Source: Candidula unifasciata (taxonomy: Eukaryota > Mollusca > Gastropoda > Stylommatophora > Geomitridae). Taken from it: a stretch of DNA of 64,000 nt. Positions within the stretch are counted from its first letter, which is position 1. Each line of letters opens with the position of its first letter. The stretch lies in the NCBI GenBank assembly GCA_905116865.2, contig CAJHNH020005002.1, positions 323,885-387,884 on the forward strand, in the 5' to 3' direction. Made by a program: the position numbers and the translations under genes. The notes beneath the pieces were generated by a model. That model was given only the letters and a program-made list of their open reading frames with translations. It made no database searches and had not been told where the DNA came from. Positions 36,951-46,955 of this stretch are shown here, in pieces.

Positions 36951-37399
36951 AAATAAATTTGTTTTCCCCATATTGGGGCAGAGGTTGTATGTCGGGACAG
37001 TGAATGAGGTTAACAAGGAGAGCATGAAAAAGGATACGTATTTATTTATTTGAGAGCTGTACACATTGTGTCTGTGTGTGTACACGTAAATACATACGGT
37101 GAATATCCCTTAAAGAACTTCTTCTCATCTTACTTGACACAGACAGACATATTGTCTGGTCTCTGTGTAGTAAGATTGGACGCCCGTATGTATTGTTTCG
37201 CCCGTCAAAATTTACGGACTTCGTTCACTGCGCTGAGATTTTTTTACTCAAGCTTGAGTTAGGAGTAGAAAGGAGTACGTATAGGTGACTACCCATGTGC
37301 CATGATGTTGATCCGTTGTATAAACCATATAAACCTAGGCTATTCTGCATTTAATTCCCTTTTTTAAACTTCACAAGTATTTGATTATTTCGTCCCTAG

Positions 37400-37520
37400 T
37401 TCACCAACAAGAAGGGACAGCAAGCGTTGATGAACGTAGCAGGACAGTCGGGTGGGTGGTTGGCCTTGCTGAGATCAACCGCGGCCACCACAGACAGGAA
37501 CACTCACGTCTACTGGGAAG
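37400..37520 (+). CDS. ZFPM: FOG exon B: middle of PR-like domain
   Basis: Short exon of 121 nt, 40 codons plus one base. The acceptor is TCCCTAG at 37393-37399 and the donor GGAAG|GTGAGC at 37520/37521. It enters in phase 0, matching exon A, and leaves after the first base of a Gly codon, matching exon C. The peptide begins FTNKKGQQALMNV and ends in RNTHVYWE. The WLALL segment followed by NTHVYWE aligns by eye with the part of vertebrate FOG PR-like domains that reads WLLDVTW, then NCIVYSK. It was missed as an independent open reading frame because it is so short; phase compatibility on both sides is the main support. Confidence 0.85.
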
Positions 37521-37754
37521 GTGAGCACGGGTTTAACTACTGAGTGAATAATGAATGATTACACCGCCCATAAAAAGCCATATCAAGATGATGCAGGCTG
37601 AGGTACTGATTGTCACTTTCCCTATGGGTTCCGGGGCTTCATTATGGGTGGGGGTGGGGGGGGGGAGATGTCACTTTCCCTATGGGTTCCGGGGCCATTA
37701 TGGGTGGGGGGGGGGGAGACCCACTGCCCCCACACCCTTCCCCCCTACTAATTA

Positions 37755-38065
37755 GAGGGGTTTCCTTCAAAGTTGGAGTGAATATGTCCGAAAGGCAAGG
37801 AACAAACAGTCTGCATACAAATAAGCCAGATATGTAGAGTGGGTGTGCATGCAAAATTCAAGTTCTCTTTTTAAAATTATTATCATGAATGGGTCAAGTA
37901 GAAAGCGATTGATGTCATTTGTGGGACAGGATTTCAACCAAAAAAAAAAAAAAAAAAGTGAATATCACAGTAAATAATTCAAGTTCTGGAACAAGACTAG
38001 AGTTGAAAAGAGGATAAACAGCCAGAACTTTCCGCAGGGATTTACTGCAACTGTTTACGCTAGGA
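37755..38065 (+). mobile_element. S3 SINE-like element split by a nested insertion
   Basis: The 5' part (to 37866) and the 3' part (from 37976, 'caagttctggaacaagacta') are contiguous in other S3 copies. They are separated here by the insert at 37867-37975. Confidence 0.7.
37867..37975 (+). mobile_element. Small poly-A retroposon nested in an S3 SINE
   Basis: 109-bp insert with an A run (about 37940-37957), flanked by perfect direct repeats of aattcaagttct (37855-37866 and 37976-37987). This is the signature of LINE-mediated insertion. Source not recognised. Confidence 0.7.
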
Positions 38066-38147
38066 AGATGAGGATCATCACCCACAGAACGACCCGAAAG
38101 GAAGTGAAGATCAGAGGACGTTAGGTGGTGTAGCTGTGCCTGTTAAC

Positions 38148-38410
38148 TTCTTCTTTTCGTTCACCTACTGTAACTCTCGTGGAAAGTTCTGGTTGTTCGT
38201 CCACCTCTGCACTCTAGTCTTGTTCCAAAACCTGAGTGTTGCGTACACATCCGTTGTACAGATGTGGTTTATTTGTATGCAGACTGTTGCTTCCTAGACT
38301 CTCAGGCAGAAGCAGGCCGACTTCAAAGGAAGACCCCAATTAGTTGACTCTAACGACTTGCTTGTTGGAGAGGAGTGGGTCTATTCTTGTTTGCCCCACA
38401 TTTTGGCTCT
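38148..38410 (-). mobile_element. S3 SINE-like element
   Basis: 'gttctggttgttcgtccacc', 'gtatgcagactgttgcttcc', 'ccgacttcaaaggaag', 'attagttgactc': the reverse complement of S3, near full length. Confidence 0.78.
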
Positions 38411-38465
38411 GGGACACATACAGGTTCATTTAAACTGATTCAGTATCAGAGAACATAATCTTCGA

Positions 38466-38770
38466 GGGGGCCGCGTTAGCGCAGTCGATAGGAGACTCTC
38501 TTTCAAATCTAGCTGTGACTCGCTGCAGCCCACGGCCGGTGTTGGAAACCGTGCGGTTACCGGGGTTCACTCAGCCTCTAGAAAATGAGTACCAGAGTTG
38601 ACATTCTGGGGTAAATGGAGGGACGTCGCTGTAGCTACGGAGCTACGTGCAGAAAGGCGACACAGGCGGACACTTTTTTATCAGCTGTCCGTACTGGTGG
38701 CAGATCACTTATGGTTTATAACTGTGTGCAATGACGCTGGTTGACATCTCCCGTCTTTACCTTTACATAG
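38466..38770 (+). mobile_element. tRNA-headed SINE, S1-like
   Basis: Begins GGGGGCCGCGTTAGCGCAGT, a clear A-box-like start; 'aaaatgagtaccag' and a 3' end 'cccgtctttacctttac' recall S1-like + strand copies, but the middle is different. Confidence 0.6.
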
Positions 38771-38934
38771 AACACAATATATTTTTTAACTTTCAGTTGG
38801 AATTTTTTCTGAACCTCTTGTGTTACCTTCATTTGTTACACTTGTTAACACAGCTCCTAATTCTGGCTTTAACCACTACTGTCATCGGCGACCAGGTCGT
38901 TCATTAGCTCGCCGGCAGACGACTTCGTTGCCAT

Positions 38935-39075
38935 CGGGACAGTATTTGGGCACAGGATATAAGTGACTCCTTGAGTTTGAAAGTACATGAGGCGGGAGAG
39001 CTGGCGAGAGACCGAGTTTCTTTCAGGCAGACCGTGATGAGAACGACGTTCAGCATAGGACCTGCTACATGATAA
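38935..39075 (+). mobile_element. LINE 3' end fragment just upstream of FOG exon C
   Basis: Matches the last 140 bp of the 63246-63609 LINE: 'ggcacaggatataagtgact', 'gaaagtacatgaggcgggag', 'ctggcgagagaccgagtttc', 'ggacctgctacatga'. Ends 62 bp before the exon. Confidence 0.82.
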
Positions 39076-39137
39076 TGATGACGAATTATGTAACACTGAA
39101 TATGTTTTCAAATTGTAAACTTGTAAATCTTCACCAG

Positions 39138-39359
39138 GTGGACGAATATGGTGTGAGATTGTGGCTGACATAGACATAGGGACTGAACTAAGAGCCACAT
39201 TCTCCTTCCAAAATGACGATGACAGTGAAGAAGAAGTCAGCGATGAAGCTCCAAGCACAGCCGAGATTAAAGGACCAGAGGCATCGTCCAGTGAAGACAC
39301 CAGTAGCGGGGTCCAACATTTACAACATCCCTACCAACAACAAGCAGCTCCAGGTCATG
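39138..39359 (+). CDS. ZFPM: FOG exon C: end of PR-like domain plus acidic linker
   Basis: 222 nt. The acceptor TTCACCAG ends at 39137 and the donor CATG|GTCAGT follows 39359. The first two bases complete a Gly codon with exon B, giving YWE-GGRIWCEIVADIDIGTEL. This matches the GGQLWC segment plus the following 'I..GEEL' strand of FOG PR-like domains. After the domain comes a very acidic stretch (NDDDSEEEVSDE) and a Gln/His-rich tail. PR-like domains in FOG are related to SET folds, but catalysis is not expected and none is claimed. An S3 SINE lies on each side (38148-38410 and 39448-39715), and a LINE 3' end lies immediately upstream (38935-39075). Confidence 0.87.
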
Positions 39360-39447
39360 GTCAGTTTCACCGTTTGAGTCTTCTTCTTATTTTTAATTGA
39401 TGCTCAGTTATAACTCCAAGGTAAGGTTGTCAGAAATGCACATAAAT

Positions 39448-39715
39448 CTTCTTCTTAGCGTTCACCAGCTGTAAACTTCTGGTTGTTCTTCCACTTCTGG
39501 AATCTGGTACTTTCCCAGGACTTCAGTTTTGCATGCACATTCGTTTGCTGGATCACTTGTATGCAGACTGTTGGTTTTTCACCTTTCAGGTAGAAGCACT
39601 CTAACCTTAAAAGGAAATATCCTTAATTAGTTGCCTTGTACGATATGTTTGTTAGAGGCAGGGGGCAGTTAGTCTATTTCTTCCCCACCCCCTCCCCAGG
39701 TCACAGAACCCTGAA
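39448..39715 (-). mobile_element. S3 SINE-like element
   Basis: 'cttctggttgttcttccact', 'gtatgcagactgttggtttt', 'cacctttcaggtagaagcac'. Same orientation as 38148-38410; the two bracket exon C. Confidence 0.75.
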
Positions 39716-40261
39716 GGTGACACATAAATCAATTGTGGGGAGCCCATTAGGCTATTGAAATAGTATGATTTAAAAAAATCCTAATATGCTATTTGCATAC
39801 ATAGATGCAGAAGGGAGAAATAGAGACAGGAAGTCACAACAGACAACATAGAAATAAATATTTTTAGTTACCGCGTCAGGATTATGAAGTGGTGACTTTG
39901 ATTCCTGGAAAGTTTAACTATAGCTGTACTATATTGTTGTGATATCGAGAGCAGTTTTCTTAAATATTTGTTACACATATGGATTGAGAACATAAGATAA
40001 TTCAAGAGCTGACTGGTGTACGAAAGATTTAGGTCCAACTTTATACTGTATGCCTCATGTACCAAAGACATGATAACTGCCTTGAACTTTGACTGACATC
40101 TTATCAGTATGCCTTTGTCCAGTTTGTAGTTGCTGCTTTCTAAAGTCCCAGTCCCTTGATAAATTTGCACAGACAAACCCTTGAGAAGAGTTGTCAAACT
40201 TATTCTTTGTCCTTCATAAATCTCTTTACAGCTTGCTGTAACTGTTCTTGTTGTTGGTTTC

Positions 40262-40267
40262 TCTCCC

Positions 40268-40305
<38 letters not shown>
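40262..40305. repeat. Poly-C then (TC)n
   Basis: About 14 C followed by about 13 TC units. Confidence 0.9.
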
Positions 40306-40308
<3 letters not shown>

Positions 40309-40311
40309 GTT

Positions 40312-40505
40312 GTTGTACCAAACCAGGACATCACACAAGCGATAAACACCCGTTGACACAAAGTGCCACCATGCGGATGAGGATCACCCGTGGGGAGGTC
40401 CCAGAAACCTCGTTCAGCCGTTAGGCCATATTAATGGTCAGGCTATGTTTAGAGCCCCCGGCAAAAGCCAGGGTGTGGCTTCAAATAACGAAAAATTGCA
40501 TCACA
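40312..40505 (+). mobile_element. S2 SINE-like element, 140 bp upstream of FOG exon D
   Basis: 'ggacatcacacaagcgataa', 'agtgccaccatgcggatgag', 'gaggtcccagaaacctcgtt', ending 'gccagggtgtggcttcaaat'. Confidence 0.8.
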
Positions 40506-40645
40506 CGTGGGGACGCATCTTTTAGGGCATTGTTGTTGTTGGTACGTATTTCCCCTTGTAAGAGTCCAGTGTGTTTGATGTGTTATTATTTTGGACAATT
40601 ATTACACGAGTTCACAAACTTACAGTGATGTACTTTGCTTTTCAG

Positions 40646-40813
40646 CTGCTTTAATCTACGGATGCCCTTTCTGCGGAGTTCGATTCTCTAGTCCTCGAAC
40701 CTTGCAAGGACATCTGAGTTTCTACTGCTCCAAGAAGACTTCAGATCCAAATGTTACAATCGGACACAAAGAACGGGATAAGGGAAGCAATCAGAACAAA
40801 ACCCAACAAGAAG
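40646..40813 (+). CDS. ZFPM: FOG exon D: first C2HC zinc finger
   Basis: 168 nt. The acceptor TTTTCAG ends at 40645 and the donor GAAG|GTGAGA follows 40813; phase is 1 on both sides, so skipping the exon would keep the frame. It encodes one finger at 40663-40728 of pattern CX2CX12HX4C (YGCPFCGVRF, ending HLSFYC). The Cys in the fourth ligand position is the mark of GATA-binding FOG fingers. In FOG1 and Ush the first such finger contacts the GATA N-finger; that role is inferred here. A Lys/Asn/Gln-rich linker follows. Two S2 SINEs in opposite orientation flank the exon closely (40312-40505 +, 41009-41227 -). Confidence 0.9.
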
Positions 40814-41008
40814 GTGAGAAACCTTTAAAGTTGTCTTTCTGTTTCATAAAAATACTTTTACATTTAGCATTTTCAAACCTAGGTAAACCCATTTCTTCAA
40901 CAATGTCTGCTAAAAAAATCAGTGTGTTTTAGAATAAAACAATCTCTGAATCTTAATGAATTAAAGGGGGGGGGGGGGGGGGTGCGCGGAATATAGATTA
41001 AATAATGT

Positions 41009-41227
41009 ATGTCATTTTAAAGACAAAATTTTTTGTTTTTTGAAGCCCCACTCTGGCTTTTGCCAGGGGCTGCAATATAGGCAGGCCATAAATATGGCCA
41101 ATTGTCTGAATGCGGTTTTTGGGACCTCTCCACTGCGATCCTCATCCACATGGTGGCACTTTGTGTCATCGGGTGTTTATCGCTTGTGTGATGTCCTAGT
41201 GGGGTAGAAAGTCAGTCAGTCAGTCAG
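41009..41227 (-). mobile_element. S2 SINE-like element with 11-bp target-site duplication
   Basis: ttaaataatgt occurs at 40998-41008 and 41228-41238. Between them lies a complete minus-strand S2 with a (TCAG)n stretch at its outer end ('gtcagtcagtcagtcag'). About 190 bp downstream of exon D. Confidence 0.75.
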
Positions 41228-41374
41228 TTAAATAATGTGATAGAAGAATGCTATAACAAATATTTTAAAATGTATACAGTGGATAGAATAATCAATGAAG
41301 GTACAGTAAGAGCCTACTTTAGATGTATCCTATGTGCATATTTTGCCCCATAATGGGACCATTGTTTGTTTGTT

Positions 41375-41551
41375 ATTTTATAACCCCACCTTGACTGTTG
41401 TCAGGGGCATTAATATAACATAACAGTTAAGCAGGGTGTTCTGGGACTTGTGCCCAGGTTATTCTCATCTGAATCGTTGCACTTTGTGTCATGGGGTGTT
41501 TATAACTCTTTGTTCGGTCCTGGTGGGGGTTGAATGTCACTCACTCACTCA
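41375..41551 (-). mobile_element. S2 SINE-like element, diverged
   Basis: 'ataaccccaccttgactgtt', 'cactttgtgtcatggggtgt' and a terminal (CACT)n. Confidence 0.65.
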
Positions 41552-42094
41552 CCTCTATGCAGAGATTTCAAATAATTGACCTCAAGCTTCCAGCTCCACC
41601 ATGCCTAATATCTGAATCACGAAGTGTCATGAAAAGTAAAAGAGATCTGGTGCCACATCACCCATTAACACAAAACCCACTGAGTGCACATTTGTGTCAT
41701 GATAATATGGGTCTAGGAGCATGTCCTTAATCTGCCAATGGCAATAGAGGGTCCTTTATTGACTTACCTATGTACTCACATATGTATGTACTTACTTACT
41801 CACACTATATACGAATTCTTAAACAAAGAGGCATTGTATTTCAAGGCAGTAATAATAAAAACAATAATAATAATAAATGGATTGAAACTATTTTCATTTC
41901 AGAATAGATCCATCAACTTGTAAAGTGAAAAGCACGTGTACAGTTATTGTTTTTTTTAATTGAATGAGTTATTTAGAACACAAAACTAATAAATATGTCA
42001 GAGACAAAATATACAAATGTGCAGTATATCAGGAGTCTTTCTTGGCAGTGGTGACGCTTTGCAAGCTAGTTGGCTCAGGCCCTAGTGAGACATG

Positions 42095-42290
42095 ATTTGA
42101 TTGCATAGACAAGGAACACTGAGGGGTAGTCGAAGAAGAGGAGCGCAAAGACGAACCTGGAAAAACAACATCAAGAAATGGACAGGACTAAGTTATCATT
42201 CACTTATTCATCAAGCAGAACACTGAGAAAGATGGCAGGTTTTATGTGCTAGTGCTTCCATCAATACACCTCCATGACCCTAATTGGTTA
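42095..42290 (+). mobile_element. LINE C-terminal remnant in FOG intron D-E
   Basis: Translation GTLRGSRRRGAQRRTWKNNI, KKWTGLSYHSLIHQAE, ERWQVLCASASINTPP follows the 'RGRP...W.DNIKEWTGLS...L...A.....WR' tail pattern of non-LTR elements. Stops interrupt it. Confidence 0.7.
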
Positions 42291-42435
42291 AGTTATGATT
42301 TTTAATTATTTATTAATAATTACTTTCTTTGAAATACTATGATGTAGTTTTAAGATATTTTGAAATGATAAGGCAAAAACAAATTAATACAAAGAACAGT
42401 TAATCATTTACTTTTGTATGTGATTATTTGTCCAG

Positions 42436-45400
42436 GTCCTCCAGTCAAGCAAGAAGCAGAAATGCAGCTGGAAAATGGATCCCATGCTTTGAAGCAAAAT
42501 ACCAGTGATTCCAACAGCCAGTCTGAATTAACCGAACAGCAGAGTTTACTAGCACAAGCAAAAGTTGGCCGGCCCGGTCAAGTGTTTAAGTGCAAACACT
42601 GCTCATACAAAGCTGATAAACTTAACAGTTTGAACCGCCACATGCGCATGCACAATATCGAGAAGGCCAGAGTTCCAAACTGTTCAACAAAGGAAAGAGC
42701 ACCATCCAGCAAGAATGAACAAGCAGTTAGTATAGTCAGGTCTCCAAACTCTGAGACATTCTGCAAAGAATGCAGGATTCAGTTTTCAAATCTCCATACC
42801 TACAAATGTCACAAGGAACATTATTGTGCCCAAAGAAGAAAGACAGGTTTGGCTGACCCATCAGCATTTGCTGCCATGTTCCATTCCCCATTTTCATTCC
42901 ATGATGCTGCAAAGGTGGGTATTCCTTCGGCTTTACAGATGGCAGCTCTGGCCAATGGAGGTCTGATCTTGCCGGGAACATCAAGTGATACAGCTAACTC
43001 AGGAATGGCTGCAGTACTGCTTTCAGCTCCTGTGTTAACAGCCAGCGGCATGGCCAACATAGCTATTTCCATTCCAACAATGCTGATGCCATCTGTGGTG
43101 GCTGGTAAAGATGTTGTGGCAAATATGACCAGTCCTGCAGCTAAAAGATCTCCTGACATGCAGTCACGTGCATCTTCTTCTCTGACTTCATCACATGCCA
43201 TGCCACGGAAGCACTTTTTAAACTTCTCTGCTTCTGCTTCAGCTGACTACAAGCAAGCACTGCAAGAATTCCAGAAATCATCAGAGTTAATCTCTATGAA
43301 GATGGATTCTGCGGAAGAGGACCACCCACTTGATTTAACAGTCACTAAAAGAGAAATAAAATCTGAAAGTGACAGCAGTAATGAAATCACCAAGCAAAGC
43401 CCAACACTCAGAATTGACAGATTATCTGAATCCAGAAAAAGTGTACGTCCAACTTCATTACAGGTTTTAACAGACCCTTACCAGCAAAACACAGATCTAA
43501 ATGAGGATTCAAGCTCTCCACCCTCGAGTCCCTTATGCCAGAATTTGTCCACAAAAGAGTCAGGTGATTTTAAGCAAACTAAAATCACTACAGGCTCACA
43601 CTCACTGCAAGTTCCAAGATCTGAAAATCTCACTGCTAATTCAATCATCAAAGTAATTCCACATCCATCTATTCTGGTTCCTCAGACAAATTTCCTTTCC
43701 TTGCCACTAACATTATCACCCCCGGCTAAACTATCAGCACCCTCTTCTCCTTCAGGATCTGCTACAGGCATCAGCAAATGTGCTGACTGTAACATTGTAT
43801 TCTACAAACATGACAATTATTTAATCCACAAGAAACATTACTGTTCAGGTAAAAGACGTCTGAGTACTCAGCCTGGACCTATTATAGATAGTGCCTCGCT
43901 TGTTGACAGCAGTGACATGAAACCCCAAGTTCACCAATCACAGTCACCACCGACACAGTCACCACCCCTGAGGATCAAGAAAGATCAGGACAGAGAATAC
44001 CTGAACTCAGCTGAATCCCATCAGGATCCTAGTTTATCAGTTCCCAAGCATTCCAGTGAAATCAAATACAAATTCTACTGTGTTCCATGTCGAATCAAGT
44101 TCAGCAACTCAAGTATATTAGAGGCACACAAAGAATACTATTGTCCTGCTGGCAAAGACAGTGAGCAGTCAGTTATTGTCCAGACAGCATCCTCAGAAGC
44201 TGTTTCCATACCATCTCCTAAAGATGAACAGGACCAGGCATCACCAGATTTGCCTCAGGATGAGTTCATGTGTTCCAGGTGTAGTAGCATCTTTGTTTCT
44301 GCCAGGCTTCTCCGCTTGCATGTCTGCGATGGCGGATTCCCTTGCCCTCACTGTGACCATGTGTCAATCACAGAGAACAGGCTCACTGAACACCTCAAGG
44401 TTCATGCGCCAACAAAAGCCTACAGGTGCACAATTTGTGGCTACCGTGGCAACACTGCCCGAGGTATGAGAATGCATGGTAAAACACACATTGATGAAGG
44501 ACTCCATTTCACAGATGAGAACATGCTGGCATATCATGAACCAGCTCTGATTCCTGTTGTCCACAGCCCGTTCCCAGGATCTACAACAGACTCAGAACTA
44601 TTGAGGTTAAAAAATGAGCCATACAAGCGACGAAGGTCACGAAAAGCTTATGAAAAATTTGATTACCCTCTCCCAAAATGTGACATTCCTCACATCTGTC
44701 CACTGTGTGGTCAGACTTTTACCAGTCCTGATTTACTGGCATCACATTTCAAAGTACATGAGATAACTGCATCTCAGTACTTGGTTGGACTTGTTAAATG
44801 TACTCACTGTGGTTTTATAGCCAAGTCACCAGAACATCTTCATTCTCACATTGATTCTAAACACATGAGTGGTAACAGAAGTAAAAAGCCACGATTATCT
44901 TCACCTGACAGTGAGGACCAGAGTCTTCCAAGAGAAGGTGGAAGTCGAGGAGTGTGGACGTCTCAAAGGAAAATAGGAAATACACAGAATCAGAGACATG
45001 TTCTGTTTGAAGAAGATAGTAATTTACCCAATGAAAAGTCTAAAATTCATTTTAAAGGTATTGGTGGTGACTCAACAGGTACCAGAAATGATGACAGTCC
45101 AGAAGCCATTGCACACCACAGTATAACAGTTAAGACAGAACCAATGGATGAAAGTAAGCATGATAGTGATCCATCCATTAAACTCAATCACTTTTTGCAA
45201 ACACCCAACCAGAGTCCAGACATATGCTTGAGCAATGATTTTGACAACAGAAGGCAGTCTAGTGCTTCCCCATCAAGTTCCCCAAGAGGGAAGGCAGGCT
45301 CTCCAGACAACTGTCTGCAAGATGAACAACAGCTCTTATACCCGCTCCATGACAACAGAGGTCAACATGATTCAGATGCTAGCCAGCCTGAGACAGAACC

Positions 45401-46064
45401 CGGAGAGATCCCTGTGGGTCATGTTAAACTTGAACCACATTATGATGATGATATATCAGACCACCAAGGACAAAATAGTTCTGATGCTGAAGAAGATCCC
45501 AAGGCAGGTATGCAACATAAAAAAAACAGCAGGATCACAAGCCGCCAGTCAAGTGGAACAACAAATACAGATCTGAAAAGAAGAAGCCCTCTAGCTGTTT
45601 CAAAAGCAGCTAAACCAGAATTCATTCCACCAAAGTCAATTCTGAGCACACCAAATTTTCTGGAAAGCTCTCCCCCACATGGCAATCACAGCCCTGTGTT
45701 GTCCAGCACCAGCTTCAGACTTAACTCATTATCTTCCTCTTCAGCACTGCCAATATTAGATACCCATGTTACTACAACCTCCTTGGCTGCCATTTTCTCA
45801 CCAAGTCCTGCTCAGACTCATTCCATCCCTTTCCCTTGCGCGACCCCTCAGATTGCACTTCCGTATCTGTTTCTGTCGCCTCTCCAGCCAGGAACAGTTT
45901 CAGCACCAAGTACTCTGAGTGTAAGAGATGATAGAAGTGTTGGAACACGCTACTGTCAAAACTGTGATATCTCTTTCTCAAAGCAAGCCACATACCTGGC
46001 CCACAAGAAGTACTACTGCACAGCACAGCCAAGAGGAGAGGTCCATTCGTCAGCCAAAGCCTAA
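42436..46064 (+). CDS. ZFPM: FOG terminal coding exon E: ten finger motifs, CtBP-type motif, C-terminus
   Basis: The acceptor TTTGTCCAG ends at 42435; two bases complete a Gly codon with exon D; the stop TAA is at 46062-46064. Fingers in order: C2H2 42591-42653; C2HC 42762-42827; C2HC 43779-43844; C2HC 44079-44144; atypical CX2CX12HXC 44271-44327; C2H2 44343-44405; C2H2 44427-44489; C2H2 44697-44759; C2H2 44799-44864; C2HC 45954-46019, right at the C-terminus as in vertebrate FOGs. C2HC fingers end in HKEHYC, HKKHYC, HKEYYC or HKKYYC. PLDLT at 43326-43340 fits the CtBP-binding PxDLS class. KRRRSRK at 44625-44645 is a plausible nuclear localisation signal. SUMO consensus sites are VKQE 42444-42455, IKSE 43356-43367, LKNE 44607-44618, VKTE 45129-45140 and VKLE 45423-45434. 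No frameshift or internal stop is seen. Confidence 0.95.
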
Positions 46065-46955
46065 CTCTATTACAAAATGTGCAGTTATAACTTGCCTATT
46101 CTGGTCATGGTCTGATCATCAGCCAAAACATAACTCTACAGTGTTCACAAATAACTTACCTAGTTTTGCATTTTAAAATGTGAATATCAGCAAATGTTTG
46201 TGATACAAACTGCTTGAAGGAAATTAATCAAACATCTCTTATGTTTTATAAAGGGTACAGGCTGTAATTAGGTATCTCTTATATGAATTAGTCTTGAAGT
46301 ATATACAAGCCACCATAACCATTAAGAAAAAAAGAAGGAAAAGCAAATAAGGCAAAAAGGAAGGATAAATCATGAGGGGGAATGAACAACGTGCATAGTA
46401 CATCTTGTTTTCTTTAATACTGACTAATGTAGATTACTGCTTATCTGGCTGTTTCTGTATAGTTTCCCAAATGTTTTAAGCACCTAATGTACTATTTCTA
46501 AGAACTGCTTGTGTTTTATTTAAAGACATCAATTATATTTACACTTGTCATAGTGTATTTTCTTGTTGATATTTAAATCACTGAACGTATCTCTGCCAAG
46601 TTTCTAGCATGACATCTGTTTATTTTCAAGAGACAAAGAAACCAAAAGGGATCATGAAATCAAGGATGACAAAACTGTCATAGATCATTAGATCTAGCAG
46701 TACATGTTACTTCTGCATGTTCCAGTGTTTGTACATTTTATGCATGTGCATACATGTTTAGTAACAGAATATTACTAGCTGCCATTGGTTGTGAATTTTT
46801 TTGTCTTTCTATATTTTTCACTTAGTTAAAAGGTTGTATATATTATAAATAATAATGCATATTTCTTAAAACAATAGCTTTTATTTTAGAAAAATAATCA
46901 AATTCAAACATGCCTGTTACAATATTATCAAACAATAAACAATACAATATATGTT
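46065..46955 (+). other. FOG 3' untranslated region (approximate end)
   Basis: About 890 nt of AT-rich, ORF-free sequence follows the stop. No SINE or LINE fragment is recognised in it, unlike all flanking intergenic DNA, which suits a retained UTR. The end is placed just past the first canonical polyadenylation hexamer; a later site is possible. Confidence 0.5.
46934..46939 (+). promoter_or_regulatory. Polyadenylation signal AATAAA, probable FOG 3' end
   Basis: First exact AATAAA on the + strand after the FOG stop codon that I can find, in an A/T-rich context and followed by a GT-rich stretch (46955-46995) of the kind that follows cleavage sites. Confidence 0.5.

Larger units (their letters stand above)
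20742..46955 (+). other. ZFPM: Friend-of-GATA (FOG/ZFPM/u-shaped) gene locus, 5' end missing
   Basis: FOG proteins are nuclear multi-zinc-finger cofactors. They bind the N-terminal finger of GATA factors through C2HC fingers and recruit corepressors such as CtBP and, through an N-terminal peptide, NuRD. Identification rests on three things seen here: a PR-like domain split over three exons, repeated C2HC fingers ending in HKxxYC, and a PLDLT motif. Five exons join with matching phases (1-0-1-1-1) and canonical GT/AG borders. Coding length in the window is 4,991 nt, giving 1,662 complete codons plus stop. This is longer than vertebrate FOG1/FOG2 or fly Ush (about 1,000-1,200 aa from memory). 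The first visible exon starts with an acceptor, so at least one upstream exon, expected to hold the start codon, is missing or unrecognised. Which of FOG1 or FOG2 it is closer to cannot be decided; invertebrates usually carry one copy. Confidence 0.92.
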
